DNA of 64,000 bases from Bacillus sp. KH172YL63 (GCF_011398925.1 NZ_AP022842.1:3470001-3534000); one strand, 5' to 3'. Shown: positions 43,088 to 52,315, numbered from the stretch's first letter. Numbers and translations: made by a program. Notes: generated from the letters alone by a model not told the origin.

Positions 43088-43116
43088 GTAACGCAGGATA
43101 CAAGGGAATTGTTTCA
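43088..43116 (-). promoter_or_regulatory. ECF-type autoregulatory promoter
   Basis: On the minus strand: -35 TGAAAC (43111-43116), 17-bp spacer, -10 CGTTAC (43088-43093). The AAC and CGT elements are typical of ECF sigma promoters in Bacillus and suggest self-activation of the sigma operon. Confidence 0.65.
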
Positions 43117-43122
43117 AAAAAT

Positions 43123-43155
43123 AAAAAAAAGCCTAACCCAGATAGGGATTAGGCT
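43123..43155 (-). terminator. terminator of the 95-aa membrane protein gene
   Basis: AGCCTAATCCC and GGGTTAGGCT arms (43145-43155 and 43130-43139), loop TATCT, followed by TTTTTTTTAT on the minus strand. Confidence 0.82.
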
Positions 43156-43441
43156 ACGTGTTCTTAATGGATACTGACTTCTTTTTTCTTTGCTTGTGGA
43201 GAAAAGGCACTGCATACAGCATGAAAGCTGCGATATGAGCGAAAGCAAGGTTTGCGACAAACAGGCTCCATAGAGTAACGTGCCCCCAACCACCGAGTTC
43301 CGGTACAGCTATATAGTAGATGAATGCGGCCCATAAGGCTATGACAAACGGGATATGAAGGACTGCCCATTTACGATGTTCTACCCAAAGAAAAAGTGGA
43401 GTTGCTGTTGCAACGAATAAGTACACTAAGAATACATCCAT
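43154..43441 (-). CDS. small multi-pass membrane protein
   Basis: A 95-residue protein with three hydrophobic segments (about 3-20, 25-45, 55-80) and a basic tail (HKQRKKKSVSIKNT). No family recognised. The ATG at 43441 lies 8 bases after GGAGGA; the frame extending to 43477 overlaps that SD. It lies upstream of the ECF sigma operon on the same strand but is separated from it by a terminator and the ECF promoter. Confidence 0.75.
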   Translation of the reverse strand: MDVFLVYLFVATATPLFLWVEHRKWAVLHIPFVIALWAAFIYYIAVPELGGWGHVTLWSLFVANLAFAHIAAFMLYAVPFLHKQRKKKSVSIKNT

Positions 43442-43784
43442 TTCTAATTCCTCCGTTTCCGTAGTAAACGCTTCCAATTGTGGCGAAAAAAAGAATAATT
43501 TGTGAACGTTTTGTTACAGTTAGTATACTACATATTCAGAAAATTTCCAGCCTATATCTGATTTTTTTAACTTCTTTTCTAATAAATAGTAAAAAAATCA
43601 TGAATTTAACCGTTTTCACACATAATATATGGAAATACCTGTGAATGCTTAGGTTTCCTTGTTAATACAAGGTTCTTTTCACTTATTTTCTTCCTAGATT
43701 GAAAATTAAAAATTCCGGTATACAGGGATTCTAAAACATAGTACGATTGAAAAATCTTATTTTTTCGAAAGGAGGATTTTATGT
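43442..43784 (+). other. intergenic region upstream of the NSS symporter
   Basis: About 340 AT-rich bases with no gene. A small hairpin (CCTTG, loop, CAAGG near 43659-43674) followed by TTCTTTTC could be a weak attenuator. No riboswitch class recognised. The symporter SD AAAGGAGG is at the right edge. Confidence 0.4.
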
Positions 43785-45113
43785 ATGACGAATAAAGATC
43801 AATGGACTTCCAAAATCGGCTTTATTTTGGCAGCGGCAGGCTCTGCCATCGGACTCGGGGCGATTTGGAAATTCCCATATATGGCTGGAGCAAATGGCGG
43901 GGGTGTCTTCTTTTTACTGTTCATCTTGTTCACCGTCCTGATCGGTGCCCCCATCCTTCTTGCTGAGTTTGTCATCGGGAGGCGTGCCGGTGCCGACGCG
44001 GTCACCTCTTATAAGAAATTGGCACCAGGCACTTATTGGCACTGGATCGGATATTTAGGGACTGTCGTGTCTTTCATCATCTTATCCTTTTACAGTGTGG
44101 TCGGCGGCTGGATCCTTTCCTACTTGATCCGGAGCATGTCTGGATCTTTAATCGGGAAGACCCAGGAGGAGTACGGTTCCTTATTTGAAAGCATCATTGC
44201 GGATCCAAAGGAAGTACTGATCGCCCAGTTCGCTTTTATCGTCATCACGATCCTTGTCGTCCAAGGCGGGATTCAGAAAGGGATTGAGCGGGCCAGCCGT
44301 TATATGATGCCGGCATTATTCTTACTATTTATCATTCTGGTGATCCGCTCCCTTACGTTGGACGGCGCGATGGAAGGCGTCCGCTTCCTTCTGCTTCCTG
44401 ATTGGAGTTATCTGAACGGCGAGACGGTCCTTCTGGCACTCGGACAGGCGTTCTTCGCACTCACAGTCGGACTTTCCGTCATGGTGACATACGCCTCTTA
44501 TTTATCCAAAGAAGACAGCATGCCGAGATCTGCCATCAGCGTATCCGGGTTGAACATCTTCATTTCTTTACTCGCAGGTTTGGTAATTTTCCCTGCCGTG
44601 TATGCCCTTGGCTTCCAACCGGATGAAGGACCTGGAATCGCGTTTGTCGTCCTGCCGGCTGTGTTTAATGAGATTGCATTCGGCGGCATATTCCTGACAG
44701 TGTTTCTCATCCTGCTGCTGTTTGCCACATTAACTTCCGCTTTCTCAATCCTTGAAATCGGGGTTGCAGCCCTGTCAAAGGGGAACCAGCAGAAGCGGAT
44801 GCCATTCACATGGCTGATCGGTATTCTTGTGTTCATCGCCGGGATCCCAAGCGCATTGTCATTCGGTGTATTCGATGATTTCCTCATCATGGGGAAGAAC
44901 TTCTTTGACTTTGCCGATTACATGACAAGTAACTTCGGGTTGCCTATAGGAGCATTATTCATTTCCATCTTCGTCTCTTATCGCTTGAAAAGGGAAGATG
45001 TATGGAATGAGCTGCAGTCAGGTTCGTCCCTTTCGCCGGCAGTGTTTCGCGGCTGGATCTTCCTGCTGAGATATCTTGTACCCGTGGCCATCATCCTTGT
45101 CTTTTTATCATGA
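43785..45113 (+). CDS. sodium-dependent transporter, NSS (SNF) family
   Basis: A 442-residue membrane symporter with about eleven to twelve helices. The N-terminal sodium/substrate site segment WTSKIGFILAAAGSAIGLGAIWKFPYMAGANGGG is diagnostic of the neurotransmitter:sodium symporter family; LLALGQAFFALTVGLSVMVTYASYL marks TM6-7. Bacterial members with the truncated C-terminus take up amino acids such as tryptophan, alanine or tyrosine. The length resembles B. subtilis YhdH/YocR. Monocistronic with its own terminator. Confidence 0.92.
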   Translation: MTNKDQWTSKIGFILAAAGSAIGLGAIWKFPYMAGANGGGVFFLLFILFTVLIGAPILLAEFVIGRRAGADAVTSYKKLAPGTYWHWIGYLGTVVSFIILSFYSVVGGWILSYLIRSMSGSLIGKTQEEYGSLFESIIADPKEVLIAQFAFIVITILVVQGGIQKGIERASRYMMPALFLLFIILVIRSLTLDGAMEGVRFLLLPDWSYLNGETVLLALGQAFFALTVGLSVMVTYASYLSKEDSMPRSAISVSGLNIFISLLAGLVIFPAVYALGFQPDEGPGIAFVVLPAVFNEIAFGGIFLTVFLILLLFATLTSAFSILEIGVAALSKGNQQKRMPFTWLIGILVFIAGIPSALSFGVFDDFLIMGKNFFDFADYMTSNFGLPIGALFISIFVSYRLKREDVWNELQSGSSLSPAVFRGWIFLLRYLVPVAIILVFLS

Positions 45114-45133
45114 TACAAGCTATGACTTAAAAG

Positions 45134-45178
45134 AAGATCCGGACCGATCGATGAACGTCGAATGGTCCGGATCTTTTT
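45134..45178 (+). terminator. terminator of the NSS symporter
   Basis: AAGATCCGGACC (45134-45145) pairs with GGTCCGGATCTT (45164-45175), followed by TTTG. Confidence 0.87.
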
Positions 45179-45309
45179 GTATGCCCTTGAGGTTCATCCT
45201 GCCCACTAAAGTCAGTTTTTCAGGGGATATTCAACCTCCTCCTTTGTATATGATTGAATTTTTTAACAATTTGTTCACGGGTTACGGGGCTATTTTCTTA
45301 TAATAAGTG

Positions 45310-45324
45310 ATACTATAAAAGTAT
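45310..45324. promoter_or_regulatory. possible operator of the HTH gene
   Basis: Palindrome ATACT-ATAAA-AGTAT 33 bp before the start codon of the HTH gene; XRE-type regulators often bind such sites for autoregulation. Speculative. Confidence 0.35.
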
Positions 45325-45357
45325 AAGGAAGACATTTATTAGAGGAGGGACTTTAGC

Positions 45358-45729
45358 GTGTCACACTTTGGTGAAAATCTGAAACGGGTACGTGAGGAAA
45401 GACATTTATCCCAGCAGGAGCTCGCATTGAAAGCACGGTTGGGATCGAAGACGATTGAAAAATACGAATCAAATCTCCAGATCCCAGATACACAGACGAT
45501 CCTTAAACTCTCTACGGTTCTCGATATCCCTGCTTCCGAACTGTTGGAGCGTGAAGTGAAGGATCATCCTCCTCAAGGTATTGATGCCGAGATGGAGCAG
45601 CTGATCAAAGAAGTGGGACCGAAGCGATCTAAACTCATCCTCCGCAAGGCAAAGGAATTCAGTGAGGAAGATTTTTTGCGGGTCATGCAGATGTTATATG
45701 AATTGAAGTATGAAAAAAGTGAAATATAA
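45358..45729 (+). CDS. XRE-family helix-turn-helix regulator
   Basis: A 123-residue protein with an N-terminal XRE HTH (residues 5-60: GENLKRVREERHLSQQELALKARLGSKTIEKYESNLQIPDTQTILKLSTVLDIPASELL) and a C-terminal helical segment. A similar layout occurs in small Bacillus transcription factors whose targets are not known to me. The start is GTG at 45358, 9 bases after GAGGAGGG. Monocistronic between the symporter and alaT. Confidence 0.88.
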   Translation: MSHFGENLKRVREERHLSQQELALKARLGSKTIEKYESNLQIPDTQTILKLSTVLDIPASELLEREVKDHPPQGIDAEMEQLIKEVGPKRSKLILRKAKEFSEEDFLRVMQMLYELKYEKSEI

Positions 45730-45849
45730 AAATTTCCATGTATAAAAGAATGAAAACTGGGTCATACTTAAAATAAGCTTTCTAAGTATTCCCCCTTTTG
45801 TTTTCATTTGGTGGACGATATTTGATTATCGTCCTATTTTTTTGCCTAA

Positions 45850-45879
45850 AAAAGGTGCCGCAATCTTTCCTGCGGCACC
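45850..45879 (-). terminator. terminator of alaR-alaT
   Basis: GGTGCCGCA and TGCGGCACC arms (45871-45879, 45854-45862), loop of eight bases, then TTTTTTAGG on the minus strand. Confidence 0.87.
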
Positions 45880-45884
45880 CATTT

Positions 45885-47057
45885 TTATGAGCAGTGATGT
45901 TCTACAAACCGTTTGATCCTTTTTACAGCTTCCTGAAGCTGCTCCATGCTGGATGCATAGGAACAGCGGATATACCCTTCTCCGCCTTTACCGAACACAT
46001 TCCCTGGCACTACCGCAACTTTCTCCTCAATCAGGAGCTTTTCTGCGAACTCTTCCGAAGTGAATCCGGTTTTTTGTATGGAAGGGAAAGCATAAAATGC
46101 CCCTCCAGGCGTATGACAGGTCAGCCCCATTTCGTTCAGCGAATCCACAAAATAATGACGGCGATGGCGATAGCTGCGCTTCATTTCCATCACATCGTCC
46201 ATTCCTTTATCCAACGCCTCCACTGCTGCGTGCTGGGCCGGAGTCGAGGCACACATCATCGCATATTGATGGATCTTCAACAGTGATGACGCAATCTCAC
46301 GTGGAGCACAGATATAGCCGAGTCTCCAGCCCGTCATGGCGAAGCCTTTCGAGAATCCATTGATCAGGATGGTTCTATTTCTCATATCCTCTAACGACGC
46401 AATGGATACGTGGGGAGAATCATAAGCCAGTTCTGAATAGATTTCATCTGACAGCACAACAAGATCATGTTGACGGATCACCTCTGCGAGTGCTTCAAGG
46501 TCATTCCCATCGAGGACTGTTCCAGTCGGGTTATTCGGAGAACATAGCAGTACCGCCTTTGTCCGGCCAGTGATCGCAGCTTCCAGCTCTTCAGCCGTGA
46601 CCTTGAAACCATTCTCCTGTTTCGTTTCAACCGTTACAGGCACGCCGCCGGCAAGCTGAACAAGAGGGACATATGAAACAAACCCCGGCTCCACCACAAT
46701 TACTTCATCCCCGGGATCGATGATCGCCCGCATGCTGATATCAAGGGCCTGTGATGCACCGACGGTCACAATGATTTCATCTTTTGGATCATAGTCAACC
46801 GCATACCCATTCTTCATGTACTGTGAAATCTTTTCCCGGAGCTCAAGAAGACCGGCGTTTGCCGTATAGGATGTATATCCCTGCTCAAGGGAAAGGATCG
46901 CAGCCTCACGGACCGTCCATGAAGTGACGAAATCAGGTTCCCCCACCCCTAATGAAATGACTCCTTCCATATTGGCGGCCAAATCGAAGAACCTGCGGAT
47001 CCCTGAAGGTTTTAAGTTTTTCACTGAAGATGCTATGTAGGAAGTCTTGGTTGTCAT
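45885..47057 (-). CDS. alaT: class I aminotransferase, alanine transaminase AlaT
   Basis: A 390-residue fold-type I PLP aminotransferase: SLGVGEPDFVTS (about 34-45), YTANAGLLELREKIS, CSPNNPTGTVL, DEIYSEL and the PLP lysine in NGFSKGFAMTGWRLGY (about 233). It corresponds to B. subtilis YugH (AlaT). The start overlaps the stop of alaR by 4 bp. The operon with an Lrp-type regulator suggests alanine-responsive control. Confidence 0.9.
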   Translation of the reverse strand: MTTKTSYIASSVKNLKPSGIRRFFDLAANMEGVISLGVGEPDFVTSWTVREAAILSLEQGYTSYTANAGLLELREKISQYMKNGYAVDYDPKDEIIVTVGASQALDISMRAIIDPGDEVIVVEPGFVSYVPLVQLAGGVPVTVETKQENGFKVTAEELEAAITGRTKAVLLCSPNNPTGTVLDGNDLEALAEVIRQHDLVVLSDEIYSELAYDSPHVSIASLEDMRNRTILINGFSKGFAMTGWRLGYICAPREIASSLLKIHQYAMMCASTPAQHAAVEALDKGMDDVMEMKRSYRHRRHYFVDSLNEMGLTCHTPGGAFYAFPSIQKTGFTSEEFAEKLLIEEKVAVVPGNVFGKGGEGYIRCSYASSMEQLQEAVKRIKRFVEHHCS

Positions 47058-47554
47058 GGTGACACCACGATTCTGCGGTCTTCTCCCTGGTCACCGAAAA
47101 TGGTGCCATCATGCTTATATTTCTTCAACTGAAAATGTGTCGTTGTCGATAACACCGAATCAAGCGTAGAGAGTTTCTCTGACACAAACGTCGCGACTTC
47201 ATGCATGGATCGCCCCTCTACGGTCACGGAAAGATCATAGGCCCCTGACATAAGATACACACTCTTCACTTCTTTGTAACGGTAGATCCGGTGCGCCACT
47301 TCATCAAAGCCTACACCTCTTTTCGGTGCGACTTTCACATCGATCATTGCCGTTACGCCTTCATGTCCCTCTACTTTTGCCCAATCAACGATCGAACTAT
47401 ATTTAACAAGAACCTTTTCTTTTTCAAGTTTTTCGATGGTTTCCTGGATTTCCTCCGTTGATACTTGGAGCATTTTCCCCAAGCTTTCATAAGAAATCCT
47501 CGCATCTTTTTGCAAAATCCTGACTAAATCAAGCTCCATTTCTCTCAGTTGCAT
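47054..47554 (-). CDS. alaR: Lrp/AsnC family regulator AlaR
   Basis: A 166-residue Lrp/AsnC protein: N-terminal winged HTH (MELDLVRILQKDARISYESLGKMLQVSTEEIQETIEKLEKEKVLVKYS, residues 5-54) and a RAM ligand-binding domain (about 70-145, VYLMSGAYDLSVTVEG). It corresponds to B. subtilis YugG (AlaR), the regulator of alaT. First gene of the operon, ATGA overlap with alaT. Confidence 0.9.
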   Translation of the reverse strand: MQLREMELDLVRILQKDARISYESLGKMLQVSTEEIQETIEKLEKEKVLVKYSSIVDWAKVEGHEGVTAMIDVKVAPKRGVGFDEVAHRIYRYKEVKSVYLMSGAYDLSVTVEGRSMHEVATFVSEKLSTLDSVLSTTTHFQLKKYKHDGTIFGDQGEDRRIVVSP

Positions 47555-47751
47555 CCTGCTTCCTCCTCATCACCACTAAATGGTTTTATTATATCAGAAG
47601 ATTCATTTAAAAAAAGAGGGATCATCCCTTACCCGTAATTTCCCCGAATGCTTTGACCATTATGAAAGAGAAGCCAACTTTCTCACCGGGGTGTGAAATG
47701 TTTAAATACGGGTAAAATACCTTTAAAGAATCAGAGAGGTGTGAAAGGGAT

Positions 47752-48660
47752 ATGCAAGAACATGATTTTGCAAAAAGGGTACAGGTGAATGGTGCCAACG
47801 TTTATTTCGAACATCACCTCCATCCTACTGCTCCGGAAACGTTCGTCCTTCTTCATGGATTCCTATCATCGACCTTCAGCTTCAGAAGACTGACACCGCT
47901 TCTGAAAGAAAATTACAATGTCATTTCCATCGATCTCCCTCCCTTTGGGAACAGCGAGAAAAACAACCGGTTCATCTACTCATATGAGAACCTGGCCGAT
48001 ACGGTCATCACCCTGTTGGACCATCTCAATGTGGGCCGCATCCATCTGACGGGTCATTCGATGGGTGGACAGATCGCCTTGAATGTGATGAAAAAGGCCC
48101 CTTCCCTCGTAGAAAAAGGGGTGCTCCTGTGCAGTTCAGGTTACTTAAAGAAAATGAAATGGCCCGTCATGATGCTGAGCCACGTACCCTTCTTCCATTT
48201 ATATATCAAGCTGTGGCTGACACGGTCAGGGATCCGTAGCAACCTTGAAAATGTTGTCCATGACCCTGCCATGATTGATGATGAAATGATGTTCGGCTAT
48301 CTGAAACCCTTCCTGGAAGATGATATTTTTAAAGCATTGACCCGGATGATCCGGGACCGTGAAGGAGACTTATCGGCAAGCGATCTGAAAAACATCCAGA
48401 CTCCCTGCCTTCTCGTATGGGGAGAGCATGACAGGGTCGTCCCCCTGTCCACAGGACATAAGTTAAAACAGGATATCCCGAATTCAAAGCTTGTCGTACT
48501 CAAAGAAACCGGCCATCTCGTCCCGGAAGAAAAGCCCCAGGAAGTATTGAACTATATTCACCACTTTGTCAACGCCTCTGAAACGGAGCTTGCGGATGAG
48601 CCCCAATCAGAGCCGCTCTTTCAAAACGGACTTTCCCAGTCGCTCATTTCTGAAACGTAG
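47752..48660 (+). CDS. yugF: alpha/beta hydrolase, YugF-like
   Basis: A 302-residue hydrolase. Oxyanion-hole motif LLHGFLSSTFSFR (about 33-45), nucleophile elbow GHSMGGQ (Ser about 104), acid in LVWGEHDRVVPLS (about 225) and catalytic His in ETGHLVPEEKP (about 253). It carries about 25 extra residues (acidic/serine-rich) at the C-terminus compared with the usual length. Substrate unknown. Divergent from alaR, as in the B. subtilis gene order. Confidence 0.88.
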   Translation: MQEHDFAKRVQVNGANVYFEHHLHPTAPETFVLLHGFLSSTFSFRRLTPLLKENYNVISIDLPPFGNSEKNNRFIYSYENLADTVITLLDHLNVGRIHLTGHSMGGQIALNVMKKAPSLVEKGVLLCSSGYLKKMKWPVMMLSHVPFFHLYIKLWLTRSGIRSNLENVVHDPAMIDDEMMFGYLKPFLEDDIFKALTRMIRDREGDLSASDLKNIQTPCLLVWGEHDRVVPLSTGHKLKQDIPNSKLVVLKETGHLVPEEKPQEVLNYIHHFVNASETELADEPQSEPLFQNGLSQSLISET

Positions 48661-48788
48661 GGGAAGTTCCCTTTTTCTTTGCCCGCTGACCATGACGATT
48701 CGTGTTGAATACAAGCAGATTTGTTTTTTCTTTTTCATTTCCATCATATGATTTAACTACAACTACATAAAAGAAAGGAGAACAACCA

Positions 48789-49952
48789 ATGAACAAATTC
48801 GAACAAATCATCGACAGGAAAGGCTCCTCCTCTGTAAAATGGGACCTCACAAAAACCGTTTTCGGGAAGGATGATGTCCTCCCGATGTGGGTGGCAGATA
48901 TGGATTTCCTCCCGCCTCAAGAAGTGCTCGATGCCCTTCAGGCAAGACTGGATCACGGCATATTCGGATATACATTTGTAGGGGACGGGGCAGCAGAAAG
49001 CATCAAGGAGTGGATGAATAATCGTCACAGCTGGACGATCGAGAAATCCTGGCTTCAATACAGCCCCGGGGTCGTGCCCGCCCTTTCGACAATCATTCAG
49101 GCTTTGACCAAGCCCGGTGACAAAGTACTGGTCCAATCCCCTGTCTATACCCCTTTTTTCAATCTTGTAGAAGACAACGGCCGTGAGATCGTCAACGCGC
49201 AGTTGGACTATCGTGAGGGACACTATTCGATTGATCTTCAATCTTTTGAAGAAGCATTGAAATCCGGGGTCAAACTGTTTCTTCTCTGCAACCCGCACAA
49301 TCCGAGCGGACGGGTATGGACGAAAGAAGAGCTGACGGGCATGGCTGAATTATGCCGCAAATATAATGTTGTGATTGCATCGGATGAAATCCATTCAGAC
49401 CTCGTATATGGAAATCGTGAACATACACCCCTCGCTTCCCTTCATGAGTCGTACAGGGATATGAACATCACATGCATCGCACCGAGTAAAACCTTTAACC
49501 TCGCGGGACTTCAGGCATCTGCCATCATTACGGCAAATCCAGACCATCGGGAAAAAATCGCCGATATCCACAAAAAACAGGGCTTCTTTACACTGAACGC
49601 ATTCGGCATCATCGGAATGGAAGCAGCCTACCGCCACGGAGAACCTTGGCTGAATGACATCCTTCAATACCTTGAGGAAAACGTACAGATCACCAAAACA
49701 TTCCTCACAGAACATCTCCCTGACTTGCAACTCGTTGATCCGGAAGGAACGTATTTAGTTTGGATCGATTGCACGAAACTGGACTTATCCGATGAAGATC
49801 TGAAAGACCGCTTACTCAATAAAGGCAAGATTGCCCTTGAGCCAGGTCCAAAGTACGGACCCGGCGGCGAAGGATTTGTGCGGATGAATATCGCATGCCC
49901 GCAGGCTACATTGATTGAGGGGCTGAACAGGATCAAAAAGGCTTTGGCTTAA
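48789..49952 (+). CDS. patB: cystathionine beta-lyase/C-S lyase PatB
   Basis: A 387-residue PLP enzyme of the MalY/PatB subgroup: WVADMDF (about 34-40, diagnostic), YSPGVVPALSTIIQALT, CNPHNPSGRVWTKEEL, SDEIHSDLVY and the PLP lysine in APSKTFNLAGLQ (about 233). PatB cleaves cystathionine and related C-S substrates to thiol, pyruvate and ammonia. SD AAAGGAG. Terminates right after the stop. Confidence 0.92.
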   Translation: MNKFEQIIDRKGSSSVKWDLTKTVFGKDDVLPMWVADMDFLPPQEVLDALQARLDHGIFGYTFVGDGAAESIKEWMNNRHSWTIEKSWLQYSPGVVPALSTIIQALTKPGDKVLVQSPVYTPFFNLVEDNGREIVNAQLDYREGHYSIDLQSFEEALKSGVKLFLLCNPHNPSGRVWTKEELTGMAELCRKYNVVIASDEIHSDLVYGNREHTPLASLHESYRDMNITCIAPSKTFNLAGLQASAIITANPDHREKIADIHKKQGFFTLNAFGIIGMEAAYRHGEPWLNDILQYLEENVQITKTFLTEHLPDLQLVDPEGTYLVWIDCTKLDLSDEDLKDRLLNKGKIALEPGPKYGPGGEGFVRMNIACPQATLIEGLNRIKKALA

Positions 49953-49955
49953 TAT

Positions 49956-50000
49956 AAAAACGGTAAGAGCGGACCTGATCAGTCGACTCTTACCGTTTTT
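49956..50000. terminator. terminator patB / sodC region
   Basis: AAAAACGGTAAGAG (49956-49969) pairs with CTCTTACCGTTTTT (49987-50000), then TTGTGG. It may also serve the convergent sodC. Confidence 0.88.
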
Positions 50001-50034
50001 TGTGGAGAGGCTCCAAAGTTCCCGCTCTCACCTG

Positions 50035-50562
50035 TTACTTCTTATCACTTACAATCTCCCCGCAGGCGATCCTTTTCCCGGAGTCACCTGAAGGCTGTGT
50101 CATACCGTCATCTTTGTTCTCATCAATGATAAGGGAGGTTCCGTCTTTGGTGAAAAGTGACGTTTTCCCTTTTGCTAATGTGACCATCGGTGCCATCAAG
50201 GTGACTTTGACCGTCCCGTCATCCCCGACGATGAGATTGGGAAGGTCTCCGCCATGGGCACCTTCCGGATGGAGCAGTCCGTGTTTCGTATCATCCGGGT
50301 TGAAATGATTGCCGGCAGACACAAAGTCCGGCCGTTTGCATGCCCCTCTTTCGTGGATATGTATCGCATGCTCCCCCGGCGGCAACCCTTCAAGATCCAA
50401 CCCCACTTCCACTCCGTCAGTCTGCTCCTGCAGAGTTGCTGTACCTAGAGAATCACCATTCTCATTCTTCATTTCCACTTCAACCTTTTTAGGGTTTTCA
50501 ATGGCACACCCTCCAACAAAGATGCTTAGGGTGACCAAATAAGCTACAGTTGTTCGTTTCAT
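50035..50562 (-). CDS. sodC: Cu/Zn superoxide dismutase-like lipoprotein
   Basis: A 175-residue exported lipoprotein. Signal peptide residues 1-18 with lipobox VGGC (Cys19). The SOD fold shows [45 protein letters not shown] and a C-terminal KRIACGE, with the copper and zinc histidines mostly present. B. subtilis YojM lacks part of the copper site; here His-Ile-His and the HxxxxHG-type stretch look complete, but activity should not be assumed. ATG at 50562 follows GGAGGAAG. It lies outside the usual Bacillus SodA context. Confidence 0.87.
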   Translation of the reverse strand: MKRTTVAYLVTLSIFVGGCAIENPKKVEVEMKNENGDSLGTATLQEQTDGVEVGLDLEGLPPGEHAIHIHERGACKRPDFVSAGNHFNPDDTKHGLLHPEGAHGGDLPNLIVGDDGTVKVTLMAPMVTLAKGKTSLFTKDGTSLIIDENKDDGMTQPSGDSGKRIACGEIVSDKK

Positions 50563-50649
50563 ACCGTTCTTCCTCCAAATCTTCATACTCTTCCACATTG
50601 TTCACTTAGAGGGCGAAAAATATTCTTCCAGGGGCAACGGTTCTCACAA

Positions 50650-50674
50650 CAAAAAAAACACGCCAATAGCGTGT
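50650..50674 (-). terminator. terminator of the 67-aa gene
   Basis: ACACGC, loop, GCGTGT (50658-50674) followed by TTTTTTTTGTTG on the minus strand. Confidence 0.75.
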
Positions 50675-50683
50675 CCATTCTGC

Positions 50684-50887
50684 TTATTCAGTTTTCCGCT
50701 TCCGATTCATGGCTTCTTCTTCCATCTTCTTCGTTTTCAATTCTTCACGCTTTGAAACCTTCAAGATGATCCGGAACGTCAAGAGCGCACCAATCAGGAA
50801 GATGACCATTGTAATCCCGGCAGGAATATATTCTGTCTTATCTTCGGGAAAATAAAGAAATAAATTTATAACAAATGAAGAAAGCAT
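50684..50887 (-). CDS. small membrane protein, 67 aa
   Basis: A 67-residue protein with an N-terminal hydrophobic stretch (1-13), a main transmembrane helix (about 21-43, AGITMVIFLIGALLTFRIIL) and a strongly charged, coiled-coil-prone C-terminus (KREELKTKKMEEEAMNRKRKTE). SD AAAGGAG at good spacing and its own terminator support a real gene. No family recognised. Confidence 0.7.
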   Translation of the reverse strand: MLSSFVINLFLYFPEDKTEYIPAGITMVIFLIGALLTFRIILKVSKREELKTKKMEEEAMNRKRKTE

Positions 50888-50999
50888 TGAAAGCTCCTTT
50901 CCAGATATCGCTTCGTCTATTATACCAACCCGGTCCGCAGCATTCCAACCATCGCTCCAGACCTCGACAATTTCCGAGGAAATATGCCGTCATTTTCCG

Positions 51000-51034
51000 A
51001 AAAAAGCCGTGATCCTTATCCGGATTACACGGCT
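51000..51034 (-). terminator. terminator of the cyclophilin gene
   Basis: AGCCGTGTAATCC (51022-51034 reversed) pairs with GGATCACGGCT (51005-51015), then TTTTTTC on the minus strand. Confidence 0.8.
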
Positions 51035-51043
51035 CCTAGTATA

Positions 51044-51778
51044 TTACTTTACAACTTTGATGCTTTTGATCACAACATCTTCTTTCGGGAGATCGTTTGC
51101 GCCTACTTCCACGTTCGCAATTTCATCCACGATGTCCATTCCTTCGACCACTTGGCCAAAGACGGTATGTTTTTGATCGAGCCATGGGGTCCCCCCGTTT
51201 TCCATGTATGCATCGATGATTTCAGCCGGGAAGCCTGCCGATTTCATTTGATCTTCCAGTTGGGGATCGATGTCGCTTTTTTGTACAATGAAGAATTGAC
51301 TTCCATTTGTGTCAGCTCCTGCATTGGCCATTGACAGGGCGCCGCGCAGATTGAATAATTGCTGCGAAAATTCATCTTCGAACGATTCACCGTAGATGCT
51401 CTCCCCTCCGGTTCCATTTCCATTCGGATCTCCGCCTTGAATCATGAAATCCTTTATCACACGGTGGAATTTCAATCCATCGTAATAGCCGTTTTCACTG
51501 TGGGTAATGAAATTTTCAACGGTTTTAGGTGCTTGTTCAGGGAAAAGCTTGATTTTGATCGTTCCCATCGAAGTGTTCATTTCGACTAATCTTTCGTTTT
51601 CAGCGACTTCTGTCGAGAGCTGTGGGTATGACATCTCTTCATCTCCTTTAGTATCTTCTGAGGTTGTCGTTTTTTCGTCTGATTTAGGGTCGTCTTTCGA
51701 CTCATCCTTTTCTGTTTGTCCACAAGAGGCAAGGATTAAACCTAATAAGCACAGGGTCAAAATCAGTAAACGCTTCAT
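51044..51778 (-). CDS. exported cyclophilin-type peptidyl-prolyl isomerase, lipoprotein
   Basis: A 244-residue protein. Signal peptide 1-17 with lipobox LASC (Cys18), a Ser/Glu/Lys/Asp-rich linker (20-55) and a cyclophilin domain (about 62-244): [65 protein letters not shown] and [17 protein letters not shown]. It catalyses prolyl isomerisation of exported proteins outside the membrane, unlike the cytosolic PpiB. ATG at 51778 follows GGAGGT; the longer frame has no SD. Confidence 0.93.
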   Translation of the reverse strand: MKRLLILTLCLLGLILASCGQTEKDESKDDPKSDEKTTTSEDTKGDEEMSYPQLSTEVAENERLVEMNTSMGTIKIKLFPEQAPKTVENFITHSENGYYDGLKFHRVIKDFMIQGGDPNGNGTGGESIYGESFEDEFSQQLFNLRGALSMANAGADTNGSQFFIVQKSDIDPQLEDQMKSAGFPAEIIDAYMENGGTPWLDQKHTVFGQVVEGMDIVDEIANVEVGANDLPKEDVVIKSIKVVK

Positions 51779-51873
51779 ATATGTACCTCCACATGTTACC
51801 TTTATAGTAGTTATTTCACAGTTCATTCCGCTTTCATTATAATAGAGATTGATGTACGTGAGGAGGTTTTTTT

Positions 51874-52272
51874 ATGAAAAACATTCAAATTGGTGATAAT
51901 GTCACAGCTTTTTATAAAACAGGAAAGTATATCGGGGAAGTGACCGATGAACGGCCGGGTGCTTATGTGGTAAGAATCCTTGCCGTCCTGAAGCATCCTC
52001 GCCAAGGGGATCTTCACAACCCTAATGAAGTGGACGTCCCTTTGTTTCATGAGCGGAAGGCGCTTGCCCACATGGAGCGGGCAAATATGCCGGAGAAGAT
52101 GGTCAAACCCTATGAAGGTGAGATTCCTGACTACAATGAGTCACTGATCGAGTCTTTCCATACACTGAAGCAGGAATTGGAAGCAGACCGATCACCCCAC
52201 GCCCTGAAAAGCCTTGAAACCCTGCAATCTGTTCAAAGGGAATACGAATTGATGTATCGCCTTTCTTTATAA
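51874..52272 (+). CDS. kapB: kinase-associated protein B
   Basis: A 132-residue protein matching KapB: N-terminal beta barrel (IGDNVTAFYKTGKYIGEVTDERPGAYVVRILAVLKHPRQGDLHNPNEVDVPLFHERKALAHMERANMP) and a helical C-terminus. In B. subtilis KapB is encoded with the sporulation kinase KinB and is needed for KinB signalling. Here no kinB precedes it; the upstream gene is the divergent cyclophilin. SD GAGGAGG. Convergent with kapD. Confidence 0.88.
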   Translation: MKNIQIGDNVTAFYKTGKYIGEVTDERPGAYVVRILAVLKHPRQGDLHNPNEVDVPLFHERKALAHMERANMPEKMVKPYEGEIPDYNESLIESFHTLKQELEADRSPHALKSLETLQSVQREYELMYRLSL

Positions 52273-52279
52273 AAAGTAA

Positions 52280-52310
52280 TGAGGGACGGACCTTCAAGGT
52301 CCGTCCCTCA
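52280..52310. terminator. bidirectional terminator kapB / kapD
   Basis: A 13-bp perfect stem TGAGGGACGGACC (52280-52292) with GGTCCGTCCCTCA (52298-52310), loop TTCAA, between convergent genes. The flanks have few Ts. Confidence 0.8.
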
Positions 52311-52315
52311 TCTTA

